64,000 bases of DNA from Casuarina equisetifolia. Taxonomy: Eukaryota; Streptophyta; Magnoliopsida; Fagales; Casuarinaceae. Position numbers and translations under genes: made by a program. The notes below the pieces were generated by a model that saw only the letters and a list, made by a program, of their open reading frames with translations, had not been told where the DNA came from and ran no database searches. Numbering within the stretch: the stretch's first letter is position 1; each line of letters opens with the position of its first letter. Shown one piece after another: positions 1 to 10,632 of this stretch. Location of the stretch: NCBI GenBank assembly GCA_028551475.1, contig CM052359.1, positions 13,207,583-13,271,582 on the forward strand, given 5' to 3'.

Positions 1-77
1 ATAAAGCAACATGGGAGTTTGAAGATGACCTCTGGCAGTTCAGAAATCTCATCAACAACTATATAGAGGCGGCATAA
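1..77 (+). mobile_element. C-terminal end of a Ty3/gypsy polyprotein (chromodomain), cut by the window edge
   Basis: Reading from base 3, an open frame ends at the TAA at 75-77. It holds the pattern ATWE followed by DLWQF, which is typical of the last helix of the chromodomain at the C-terminus of plant Ty3/gypsy chromovirus polyproteins. The rest of the element lies to the left of the window. About 270 bases further on come a polypurine tract and an LTR in the same orientation, which is the order expected at the 3' end of such an element. Confidence 0.75.
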
Positions 78-348
78 GCGTCATTGACATGAGCATGTTC
101 CAAAAGAGATCTTTGACAAGTTGGAAAGCCTCACCAAAGTGTTATGTAAAGGTAAGACGAACTAGTACACTGAAAAAGGCCTTAGATGGATCAGGGAGTC
201 TACACTAGAGTGCTATGAAGATGAAGGTCAATCAACCGAGTACAAGTTGGGCTTCTATGGCTTCATACAAGCCAACGTACCATGTTCGATGAGTCTAACC
301 CCTATTGCCTCATAGCACCGAGGTCGTCGCTCGCTTAAGTGGGGAGAA

Positions 349-743
349 TGTCCCGGACTAGTAGTACGAGTCAAGGAACCAAACAGCTAAGGACGTGGCC
401 TGCCTACTCAATGGACTAGGTGGCCTAGGATGCGGCCTGCTTGTGGAACAGACTAAACGATCAAAAACCAGGCCAACTTGCCTAGTTTCTTTGTATTGGG
501 TCACCCGCCTGGGTGGTGCCCATGTTTTATACTTGTAATCGTTATTTCATTGTGTTCCACTACTTTGTAAAGAATTGTAACCCTTGTATAAAATGTAACC
601 CCATTCAGTGTGGGGAGTTGTTGTCTAGTTACTTATAACTTGGATGCCTTAGTTACTTGTAACTTGGATGATTCTTTGGTTCAATAAAGATGTACATTCA
701 AATATGTTGCTTATGTGCGCATTTAAATTTCCAAATCCCGACA
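349..743 (+). repeat. 3' LTR of the Ty3/gypsy element
   Basis: The purine-rich run AAGTGGGGAGAA at 338-349 is followed directly by TGTCCCGGAC, the usual polypurine tract and LTR start of plant chromoviruses. The LTR is taken to end at CCCGACA near 743, giving a TG...CA unit of about 395 bp. It contains a TATA-like TATAAAATG near 586 and an AATAAA near 684. The exact 3' end is an inference, because no second LTR lies in the window. Confidence 0.7.
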
Positions 744-799
744 AGTTGTCCCGAGACTAACTAATTTGTCCCATTGTAGCTTTCAAGTAGTTAACTGAA

Positions 800-1560
800 A
801 ATGAAGTAAGGCTTACCTAGATCTCTGCTGAGACCTAGGTGCCACACGAATTCGCCAAGACAGTGACACCTTGGCCTCAAAGTCCATTGATTGAAATTGC
901 TCCCAAATTCAGTTAAAAAAATTCCTATGTAGCATCAACTAGAGACATGCCCCTCCAAAGAACAAGAATTTTTTATAGTATACCTTTTCATTTCTAATCC
1001 AATATCACTTGAGGAATAGCAAGGATCTTATGTCTATCAATTGACATGGGTGGAAGTTCATATTACACTTCTACTCCCTCACTAATGAATTACTTGAAGG
1101 CTAATATATGGAAAACAAGGTGCATTTTGTTAAGTAATTAGAGTTTATAAGCTACAGCTCCAATATGTTTGGTGATTTCATGAAGGCCAAAGAGTTGTAG
1201 AGAAAGTTAAGAGCCTTATGAATAGCTAAAAAGGATTGTCAATAAGGTTTTTCAAATAAACTTGCTCTCTCACTTCAAACTCCACATACCTATTCTTTTT
1301 ATCATAAGTTGTCTTCATTTTAGTCTTCACTTTTTACAACTCCATCCTTAGTTCCTTCAAAATTTGGTCTCTTTCTTTCAAGGTGTGATCCATTGCCTCT
1401 TCCCGAGAAGTTCCATGTATATAGTTAATCAAAGTAAGAGGTAGATGGCTATAAACTTTCTTCATAAGCTTTCTTCATTTCAGTCTTCACTTTTTACAAT
1501 TGCATCCTCATTTCCTTCAAAATCTAGTCTCCTTTTTTTAAGGTGTGATCCACTGGTATT
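800..1560 (-). mobile_element. Decayed Ty3/gypsy integrase C-terminus and chromodomain remnant
   Basis: On the minus strand, 1430 down to 1250 reads as the linker after the integrase core, including MKTTYDKKNRYVEFEV and VYLK. This matches the K-YADKKRR-EF-VGD-VYLK block of plant Ty3 polyproteins. Further along (about 1085-840) come frameshifted remnants of the chromodomain ending, with a pattern like EQFQSMDFEAKVSL. Several stops and frame changes make it non-functional. It points opposite to the elements on both sides. An 80-bp piece of it (about 1313-1395) recurs in diverged form at 1469-1555. Confidence 0.7.
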
Positions 1561-1579
1561 GTAGGCATGTTCAAAGGTA

Positions 1580-4400
1580 GGAAAAATAATTTATTCTTAT
1601 GTTAAAGCCAAATGGAGAAGGCCATTCAAAAACACAAACACATCCCTTGTAGTACTTGTAGCTTATGGGAAAAAGAATGAGGGGGTGAAGGACCTATATC
1701 TTATTATTCAACCACTCTTAACTAAATTTGTTAATGTACTTCCCAATGACCTTCCACCAAATTTACCACCACTTATAAGGATAAAGCACCACATAGATCT
1801 ACTTCTAGGAATTCCCTTACCTAAAAAAGCAGTTTATAAATGCAATCCTGAAAAGGCTAGGGAACTAAAAAGGTACATACATGATTTGGTTAGCCAAGGG
1901 TTTGTAAAAGAGAGTATGAGTCCGTGTTCAATTCTAGCCCTCTTAGTGCGAAAGAAGGATGATTCATTTTGGATGTCTGTAGATAGTAAAGCCATCAACA
2001 ACACCATTATCAAATATAAATATCCTATTTCAAACTTGATAACATGTTGGATGAGTTATATGGAGCCACCATCTTCTCCAAAGTGGACCTAAGGTGTGGC
2101 TATCATCAAATCTGAATGAGAGATGGAGATAAATGGAAAACAGCTTTCAAAACCAAAAAGGTATGTATGACTATATGGACATGTCATTCGACCTTTCTAA
2201 TGCACCTAATATCTTCATGCATTTGATAAACAAGGTACTCCATCCTTTTCTTGGTAAATTTGTTTTGATTTATTTTAATGATATCCTTATTTATAGTAGA
2301 TGTGAGAAAGACTACTTAGATATTTTGAGGCAAGCCTTTGATGCATTGAGAAGGCAAAAGCTTTATGCCAAGTTGTAGAATTGTGAATTCTTTTCCTCTA
2401 GTGTTGTGTTCCTTGGATATGTGTTTTCCAATGAAGGTATTATGATTGATTAGTCCAAGGTGAAGGCAATTAAGTCTTGACCTAAGCCTAATTCCATCAT
2501 TGAAGTAAAGAGTTTTCATGGCCTAGCTTCATTCTACTATTAGTTTGTCTTTAACTTCAATACCATTATGGTTCCTATTATTGAATGCATGAAGAGAAGT
2601 GTTTTTGAGTGGACTAAGGAAGTGCATCAAGCTTTAAAGGTGATTAAGAAAAATTTGTGTAAAGCTCTTCTTGAATTGCTAGACTTTGATAAGGTCTTCT
2701 ATTTTTCTTTGAAATATGATGCTAGTTATGTTGGTATAGGTGTTACCTTCATTCAAGCTGAAAGACTATTAGCTTATTTTAATAAGAAGCTTAACGAATG
2801 CAAAAAGAACTACACCACTTATTGTAAGGAGTTTTATACAATCTAAGACCTAAATAGTTTGTTCTACATTAAGATCATCAAGCTTGGAAGTTCTTGATTA
2901 GCACATAAGCTCAATCCAAGACATACAAAATGGGTAGAATTTTTCCAATGCTTTTCATTTATTTCACGTTATAAACTAGGTGTAGTTAATGTTGTTGCAA
3001 ATGCATTATGTAAAAGGCACTCTCTACCTGTTACTCCAGATGTTAGAGTACTTAATTTTCAACTTATGAAGGAATACTATCTTAAGGATTTGGATATGTC
3101 ATTGCTTATGGCAAAATAAGTGAAAGATACCAATGGATATTATATGGTTTATAAGGGGTTTCTCTTCAAAAGGAACCAATTATGGGTTCCAATGGATTCC
3201 TTTAGAGAATTTATGATGAGAGAGACACATGGAAGAGGTTTGGCTACTCATTTTAGGATTCACAAGACCTTGGAGATTCCCAATGAGCATTTCTATTGGC
3301 TAAAGATATAGGGAGATGTTCAAGCTATCATTTCTAGATGTGGAGCATATTAAAGGGTAAAAAGTCACTTTCAACCAGGGCCTTACATTCCTTTTCCTGT
3401 TCCAAATAAGCCTTAAGAAAATTTAAGCATGGATTTCATTATGGCACTACCAAGAAATTAAAGAGAAAAGAACTCCATCATGGTAGTAGTTAATCAGTTT
3501 TCTAAGATAGCACACTTCACCCTAGGCCATAAATCGATAATGTCTCTAACATTGTCGATTTTTTCTTCAAGGAGATTGTGAGATTGTATGGAATTCTAAG
3601 AACTACTATGTCTAATCAAGATACCAAGTTTTTAAGTCATTTTTTAAGAACTTTGTGGAAAAAAAACTTTGTACCAAGCTCTTATTCAACACTTCTCATT
3701 ATCTAAAAATTGATGGCTAAACTAAGGTAACCAATCGAATATCAGGAACTTTCTTCTACACCATGATAAATCAGAATATGAAGGATTGGGACTTAAAGCT
3801 TGCCTATACTGAGTTTGCATACAATCGAACTCCAAGTTTGACCAAACATTTTCCATTTAAGGTAATTTATGGGATTAATCTAGTTACTCCTCTAAAGTTA
3901 ACCTCTAACTTTTTGATACTCAAGTTAGTATGGATGCAAACAAGAAGGCCAAAGCAATAAAGAAATATCATGAGAATGTTTGGTCTCAAATAGAAAAGGC
4001 TAATAAGGCATACAAGAGAAAAGCCAATAAGCATTGAAAGCCCTCTCAATTTCAATCAAAGGACTAAGTTTAGGCAGATATAAGAAAGGAGAGATTTCCA
4101 TCCAAAAGAAAAGGCAAGTTAACACCTAAAGCTAACGGCCCTTTTGAAATGATTTTTAAGGTTGGGGACGATGTATACAAGACCAATTTGCCTAACGACT
4201 ACAAAGGAGTTTGTACTATCTTCAATGTAAGTGACCTATCCTTTTATTTGGAAGATGTTGACCTACAGGACTTAAAGGCAAATCCTAATCAACTCGAGGA
4301 GATTGATGCAAGAGTAACTACATTAGCTCAAGCTATTAGCCTAGCCTATATGTTAAATGTATTAACAAATGCAAGTATAGGCCATAATGTGACCTAGTAG
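1580..4400 (+). mobile_element. Decayed Ty3/gypsy pol (RT, RNase H, integrase)
   Basis: Successive broken frames give the pol order of a Ty3 element. The N-terminal RT with LPPLIRIKHHIDL and the LVRKKDDSFWMSVDSKAIN block lies at 1685-2092. The RT palm with YFNDILIYS is at 2133-2378. RNase H (FEWTKEVHQAL, then KYDASYVGIGV) is at 2568-2846. The integrase zinc-binding region (ETHGRGLATHF) is at 3120-3311, a trace of the integrase core (MDFIMALPR) is near 3430, and the region with FAYNRTPSLTKHFPFKVIYG is at 3763-3960. A C-terminal domain fragment follows at 4149-4397. The catalytic YxDD reads YFND, and stops separate every domain, so the element is dead. Confidence 0.9.
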
Positions 4401-5060
4401 ATCTAGGAAAAGTAAGGTCGAAAAATGTCTTAAGAATTTTATAAAATCTCTTATTTGACTTAGGTCCTCTTAATTATTGTTCAGGGGTTTCTTAAATTTT
4501 TATCAAGTCCTTAATTTTCTAGGATATTTTTATGGTCAAAAATTATTTCTTCTTGCAATGGTTCTTCTTAATTATCTAAAACCTTGATTTTTCAAGGTTT
4601 CCTTAATTGTCTAGAGCCATGATTTGTCTAAGTTTTCTTAATTGTCTAGAGTCCTGACTTTTTTAGGTTTTTCTAACAATCTAAAACCCTAATTTGTCTA
4701 GGTTTTCCTTAAATGTTAGGAGCCTTGATTTGTTTATGTTTTCTTAAATATATGGAGTGATTTGTTTGGGTTTCCTTAGGGATAGGTTTAGTTTCCTATT
4801 TAAAGGGAGAGTCATTTTACTTGTAAGAAATAAAAAACCTTAAGTTATTCTTTGAACTTGTTATTCCTTTACCAATTTTCCCAAGGATTGGTAATGAAGC
4901 ATTTCCTTGACTAGTGGTGAAGCCTTTATGTCTCAAAGTCTATCTTGGCAATTATCAATTTCGTTTTTCTCTTTTCTTCTTACCCAAACATAACCTTTCT
5001 CACACAAAAAGCCTCAAAACCTAGAAAAACAACCACCCTACCTTAACCCAAGTAGAGCTT
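4401..5060. repeat. AT-rich repeat tract, probably 3' LTR of the decayed Ty3 element
   Basis: About 4440-4740 consists of diverged copies of a roughly 45-55 bp unit with the recurring words CTTAATTGTCTAGAG, CTTGATTTGTCTAGG and GGTTTTCCTTAA. This is followed by TATTTAAAG near 4797 and AATAAAAAA near 4828, which could be LTR TATA and polyadenylation signals. I assign it to the LTR of the element at 1580-4400 by position only; its borders are not defined. Confidence 0.4.
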
Positions 5061-5066
5061 GCTCAA

Positions 5067-5939
5067 TCATGAGACTAAATTTGCATCACCTTCTTTTTCA
5101 ACTCGTGTTTTTTCTTCTTTCATTATGTTCTTAGCTAATTCTTGAATTTTTAAGACCATTCTCATATGCTTCTCAAAACCAATATCCAATAGCTTCTTGA
5201 TTTTCCAAATTATTGGGATTAATGCACTAAGTCTTTTGTTGAACTTAGCCTCGTCTTTAAAAGCTTAAGCAATTTTAGCTTATGGAGAAAAAAGCAACAA
5301 ATAATTAAGGTCAAACCTTATATCTGTTTTGATTATTATAGAACGCAAACCTTTGAAGGATATCCTAGAAGTCCAAGATAACTCCATAACTAGAATTAAG
5401 GGTAAGATGGGGATAAGGTTATCAGAGATCTCATTGTCCACCATAGTCTCAACAAACTTGAGTTTGGACTTAGTGTTAAACTTATGACTAGCGACTTGTC
5501 TTTGGTGCTTTAAGGATTGCCTATCAACATTGAAATGTCGTCACTAAGCAAGTCTTTGATTGTTTTAAGGAAATAGTCTCCCTTGCCATAATTGTGGAAG
5601 TGGGTCTTAAGGATGTGCTAGACAACAGTAGTGTTGGCAATCAATAAATGGTCCTTGACAAAGGCATAGTTGACGACATTGGTGGCAAAAGGTGAGACTC
5701 AGAGGATCTCTAAAAGCCATGCAAGAAGGTGGTGGCAATTAACAAGTAGGGCAAAAAATGAACCTACTAGAAGGTAGGATTTTAGAAGGGTAATGTTGGT
5801 GGAAGTTAGTCGAGATGATTGCTTTTTGGGTGTTGAACATTTAGTAAAGAAGGTAAGGGAAAGTTAGGGAAGAACGAGAAGGAAAACTAAGCCCAAGGGT
5901 TGTAGAAACAATGTTGCTACCACAATAGGATTGAACCAT
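5067..5939 (-). pseudogene. Unidentified decayed coding region
   Basis: The minus strand shows long protein-like stretches broken by few stops. From about 5877 to 5705 there are 57 open codons, then a TGA, 26 open codons, a TAG and about 30 more (including HNYGKGDYFLKTIKDLLSDD). After one frame change near 5490, a second frame stays coding-like to a TGA at 5069-5067 with only two internal stops, and includes KIKKLLDIGFEKHMRMVLK and a Lys/Glu-rich tail. A possible ATG lies at 5939. No introns are apparent, so it may be a processed pseudogene or an unrecognised mobile-element protein. I do not recognise the family. Confidence 0.5.
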
Positions 5940-8219
5940 GATTTTGAAGATGCTGGAACCAGACTTTGATAACGTTCAAGTGCGCTCTCTTTTTGTTGCT
6001 AATTGCATTGGTTTGACCTTTCCTTTTGTGCATATTTTGTATGGAATTGGATTTTAATGTTGCATTTGGTTGCCTCCTTTTTCATCATACCATTAAACTA
6101 AATTAACTAAGGACAGCCCTTTGCAAAGCCAAATACTTGTGTAAAATATGAGAACTAAAATTAGCCTATTGGCATGCTAAATATTTCAAAGAAAACATGT
6201 GTTATATGTGGATAAACTTTGACAAGTTGCAACAAAATAGTATATCACTGTTTAGGGAAATGGAAAAGCTAGATCTATCTTCAATGATAATATTTATAGC
6301 TTTTAGAAACAAAAGAGAGAGAAGAGAGAAAGTAAAAAAAAAAAAAAAAAAGGAAGGCGCAATAGCTTACCTTTACTTCATACAATTCTTGATTTTGGTT
6401 TGATTGGTAAAAATTTTGCAAAAAATTCTTGAAGAGAAGACAATGTGGTAACAATTTTCTTTTTTTTCTTTGTTTAAGATATTTTGCTTAATTTCTACCA
6501 TTTTTTTGATTTGTTATTACATTATGTTCTAATTTTCTTTTATTAGAGTGACAATGTAGTCTAACTATAATGATGTGAATTTTATAAGTTTCTATATTTT
6601 GCAAGATATATCACCTTTTGTGGATATGATGGAAAATATTTTTTAATATTCAAAATTAATATGAGGTTGGATTATTCATAGGTAACAAGTTTCCATAAGC
6701 ATGCGAGGGAAAAAAAAAAAAAAAGCCTTACCCGAGACTTTTCTTGGATCTTTCTTTTGCCCTTTCTTTTGCAACACGATCAACCTTTTTCGGTAAAGAA
6801 AATTGATGAAAACGCATAGTTAGGCTTCACGGTCTAAGTTTATATAATATTATTCAAAAATGGCATCTTTTCAAGTATAAAAGTTCTGTCCACAAAAAAT
6901 AATTCAATTTACTCTTACACTCATTCACTTTCTATTTGTGGAAGCTTCCAAAATGAAACCAGGCTTCTCGGATGTGCGTTCCCATAGGCTTGTGCAGGTC
7001 AGAAAAAGAAATATCTCTCCCCTCTCTGGAAGAAGAAAAAGAAGATGATCTTGAAATGAATGCTTCCAAATTGACTTTGGTGTGGTAGTCCAGCGTTCAT
7101 TGTTTTCCCCGCTGGGGGCAACTTCTAGTTGAACGGCGTTTTGATAACAATTACAAACTATATAGAGCAGATAACAGATGGTTTGTCATTTTACAATGTG
7201 CAAAAGAACTCATCGTTCTTGATTTGAAAATCTAGATCACCAAAAAGAAACGAAAGATTTGATATAAGTTATATATATATAATTATTTTTTTTGTCATCA
7301 TGATCTTAAATCATAACAAATGATATCAGAGTTAATACAATATCTCAAGTTTAAATTATGGATAAGGCGACCTATGAGAAAAGCTATCTAGGAGTGCCAA
7401 TAAGGTTTTGTAGAATAGCCAACATATATGGGACTTGGAAGACTTAGGTTGATGTTCCATGAGTGAATAATAGTTAGCTATCACAAAACTCAAGAATAGA
7501 GTTTCAAATAGAAAAGTTGTGAACCCCAATTTCAATCTTAATAAATTGCTGTCCCATGAATGTGGAAAAAGTTTATCCTAAACTACCTAAATCCTTGGTA
7601 TCTTGTGATTGTTTGTGTGTGTTCTTATTGCTATTGATTGTTTATCTCCCAACAATTTAGATATCACTCATGATTCTAATGATAAACCATTTGACATTGG
7701 ACTTGCTATTGCCTCAATTAGATTCTTCAAGCAAAACAGTCATTTTACGACCTGTTACCATTGTCAATTGAATGACAAAACTTTTAAGAGTAACTAAAAT
7801 ACTGCCCCATGCAAGTCAACTTGTGTTTCCTAAAGCAAAATGTTTACTAGAGATTTAGATCAAGGCCTAATTGTCTTGTTCACTCGACCTTATGCTACAT
7901 ATAATGCCTTTACCAGACTAAGTAAGATCAATCTTGAGCTAACTTAACATTGTCTAAAAGTAACCCATCTAAGTTCAATTTTCAAAATAGTCTCGAGATA
8001 ATTAGAAAGAAGAATAAAAAAGATCAAGAAGTGACATATTTATGGTCCATGCCTTAAATACTATATATATAGAAGAAATTTCTATTGGGAAGATTCTGCA
8101 TTAGGATACTCGTATGTAATTGGAGACTGACATTGATGTTTGTGTAAGTGAATAGCAATGCCCTCAAAAAATTCTAAGAAATGAACATTGAAAAATTTGA
8201 CTTCATAGATTAAAAGTTT
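5940..8219. other. AT-rich intergenic DNA without a recognisable gene
   Basis: No frame here looks like a known protein. The stretch holds homopolymer runs (A-runs near 6336 and 6709) and a TGATATCAGAG word at about 7321, which resembles the methionine tRNA primer-binding site of plant LTR elements (TGGTATCAGAG). That word may mark an old LTR/leader junction, but the flanks give no support. The open frame at 7609-7797 has no recognisable motif. Confidence 0.4.
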
Positions 8220-8998
8220 ATGTCAAGATAAATGATTAGATAGAATAAGCACTTTATCTGGGTAGGAAATTCAAAAGACCATAAAACTCATAAGGTTGCT
8301 TGGCAAGTTGTTTGTTCACCTAAAAAGGAAGGAGGTCTTAGACTACTAGATCTTAAAATATGAAATAAGGTTTTGTTGGGACAATCACTCTGGAATCTCA
8401 TCAATTGTCCAAGTTTGTCCTTATGGAGTAAATGGATTCATAGTACTAAATGCAGGAAAACTTCAATTATATATCTTGACATCAAAGGAAATATGGCATG
8501 GAGTTGGAGAGGTCTTCTAAAGTTATGACAAACTCTCACCTTTACACTTTCCAAACTTTCTTATTGTTGTAAAGAAACATACAAAGAATTGAGTCAAGTG
8601 AATACTAAAGTTGAATGATATAATTTGATATGGTCAGGAAGAATCAACAAACATAATTTCATTGGTTGACTCATATGTAGGGACAAACTTCCTAAAGCAA
8701 AAGTGGTTCTTTGATGGCTCTTCTCAATTGTATATGGTTTGAATGCAATTATAGACGTTTTCAAAATAAAACTATTGATATACCAATTTTGTTAGCTAGA
8801 ATTAAGAAAGTAGTTCATGGAAGAGCATCCCTATTTAGGAACATTAAACTCTCTTAAGTGAATGTTTTATTGTGTCATAGTTGGAGAATTCCAAATTCTA
8901 TTTTCTCTTAGATGAATTGTAATGCTGGGGTATGCTCCTAAGCTTTTGTATTTCCTTATTCTTCGATGAATAAACTCACATATTCATAAAAAAAAAAT
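8220..8998 (+). mobile_element. 3' end of a non-LTR retrotransposon (plant L1-type LINE), decayed
   Basis: From about 8258 a frame reads NKHFIWVG, then HKVAWQVVCSPKKEGGLRL and LSLWSKWIH. This is the post-RT region of plant L1-type LINE ORF2 (FxWG...K-AW--VC-PK-EGGLGLR). Further on, near 8700-8830, an interrupted piece resembles the C-terminal zinc-binding/RNase-H-like region (LLNCIWFECNYRRFQNK). The element ends in an A-run at 8989-8998 after AATAAA, as expected for a LINE 3' end on the plus strand. Stops are frequent and the 5' part is missing or unrecognisable. Confidence 0.75.
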
Positions 8999-9029
8999 AA
9001 CTAGATACTTTGTAGTAGCTTTTGCCATG

Positions 9030-9575
9030 CCACTCAATGAACAAATGGAGATCTTAATCTTCTTCGAATTTGCCACAATTCTTGCACTAGATGACCAATC
9101 TCTTGAACCAATCCTAGTCCCATTTCCATTCTCAAACGTAGTAAGGTCCAAGATTCATTTTAAAAGCAACTAAACAGAGTTCTGTTTGTTCATGAAATGG
9201 TCTTGCCCACTAGAATGGAAGAAAATTTTCTCTTCACAAACAAAATGATTATCACTATCTGAAGCATTTGATCCTCATAGGAAGAAGAGCTTCAAATAGA
9301 TAGATGTAAGTCCTTTTTATGAAATATTCTCTTCCATATTATTAAGAGACTCTTCCTGGCCATTTCTACTACCAATGAAGTTTACAGAATGTCCAACACA
9401 AGGCATGTTGGACAAAGTCTTATGAAAGGAAAGTTGATAAAGCATCTTCTCCAGATTCTTCAAAACTCTGAAAAGATCTTTTCATCTTCAAATACTAAGC
9501 CAAGAAGTTCCAGGAACAACAGATTATCACTGCTTGTTGATACCTCAGACATCATCGACTATAATGAAAATTGAT
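9030..9575 (-). pseudogene. Decayed C-terminal coding remnant of the adjacent MyoB-type gene
   Basis: Downstream of the stop of the zein-binding gene, the same strand continues to look like that family's C-terminus but is broken. A frame with SEVSTSSDNLLFLEL and EDEKIFS shifts by one base into RVLKNLEKMLYQLSFHK, which matches the conserved E-DEK-x-L-SLKNLEKKL block. TAA and TGA codons follow. Near 9140-9040 a last piece, LVQEIGHLVQELWQIRR, resembles the terminal QEIA-HLRELRK motif. The remnant abuts the LINE poly-A at 8998. I infer that the ancestral protein ran through this region and that it has since decayed. Confidence 0.65.
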
Positions 9576-9601
9576 ATTATTTATAACGAGGGTATACCCG
9601 T

Positions 9602-10595
9602 TCATTCCAAAATGACATTTTCTCCTTTCAAATCTCTGCCTTCGAGAATGATCTCTGCCATTGCTTGAATGTGGAAGTTAGACCTACAAAATTCTACCTC
9701 TGCCTCCAAATCTTGTATCTCTTTCTCCTTTTCAGCTAGGAGATCATTGGCTTTCTCCAGCGCCTCTAAATCATATTCGGCTTGCTCTTCCATCATTCTT
9801 AAGTACTGAAGGGCCTCCGTCCGTAGAGCTGCCTTCTCCTCCTGCAACCTCGTTATCATAGCCATTGCCTGATTTACTGCAACTGCAGAAGCATTTCTTT
9901 CTTCCTCTAATTCCTTATACAAAGCACTAATGCATTCCCTATCACACTCAACCTGTCGCTTTAACCTATCAAGGAGACTTTCATTTTCAATTTCACTTAA
10001 ACTTCCATCCGAAGATTCAAGACTTGATTCCACTGAGACTGACTTCTGCAGCACCCAAGTTCCATTAGAACTGGAAGTATCATTTGTCTGTTGTTCACCA
10101 CACCAACCAGGCTGTGAGGCACTTGTACCATTTGATGATAAATGGATCTGTTGAACAGAACAAGCATGTGCTGGTAACAGCTTCAACTCTTCATTAACTC
10201 TATTGGGCTCCCTCATAGGAAGCTTTTCTCCAATAATATTAGACACTTCTCTTTCCTCCCTTGCAACAGCCTGCTGACACTCTTCACCTGGATCCACAGG
10301 AGTTGGCTCTGTGACAGCAAAGTCATTAACAGCCTGACCACCTTTAGCACATGATCCAATTGTTGTACTTCTCAATTTTAGAACTTCATCGTACTCATTG
10401 ATGGATACATGTCCACTGTCACTTCTTCCAGTTACATCTGCTGCTACAAATCATGTAATAAGTTACATGTAAGAAGCTTGACACATAATTATATAAGGAA
10501 CCCCAATGGCGGTTCCTGGGGGACTTGTGAGGGTTGTCGCATGTGCGCTCATGTGTGTGTGTGTGTGCGCTCATGAGTGCACGCACGCGTATGTG

Positions 10596-10632
<37 letters not shown>

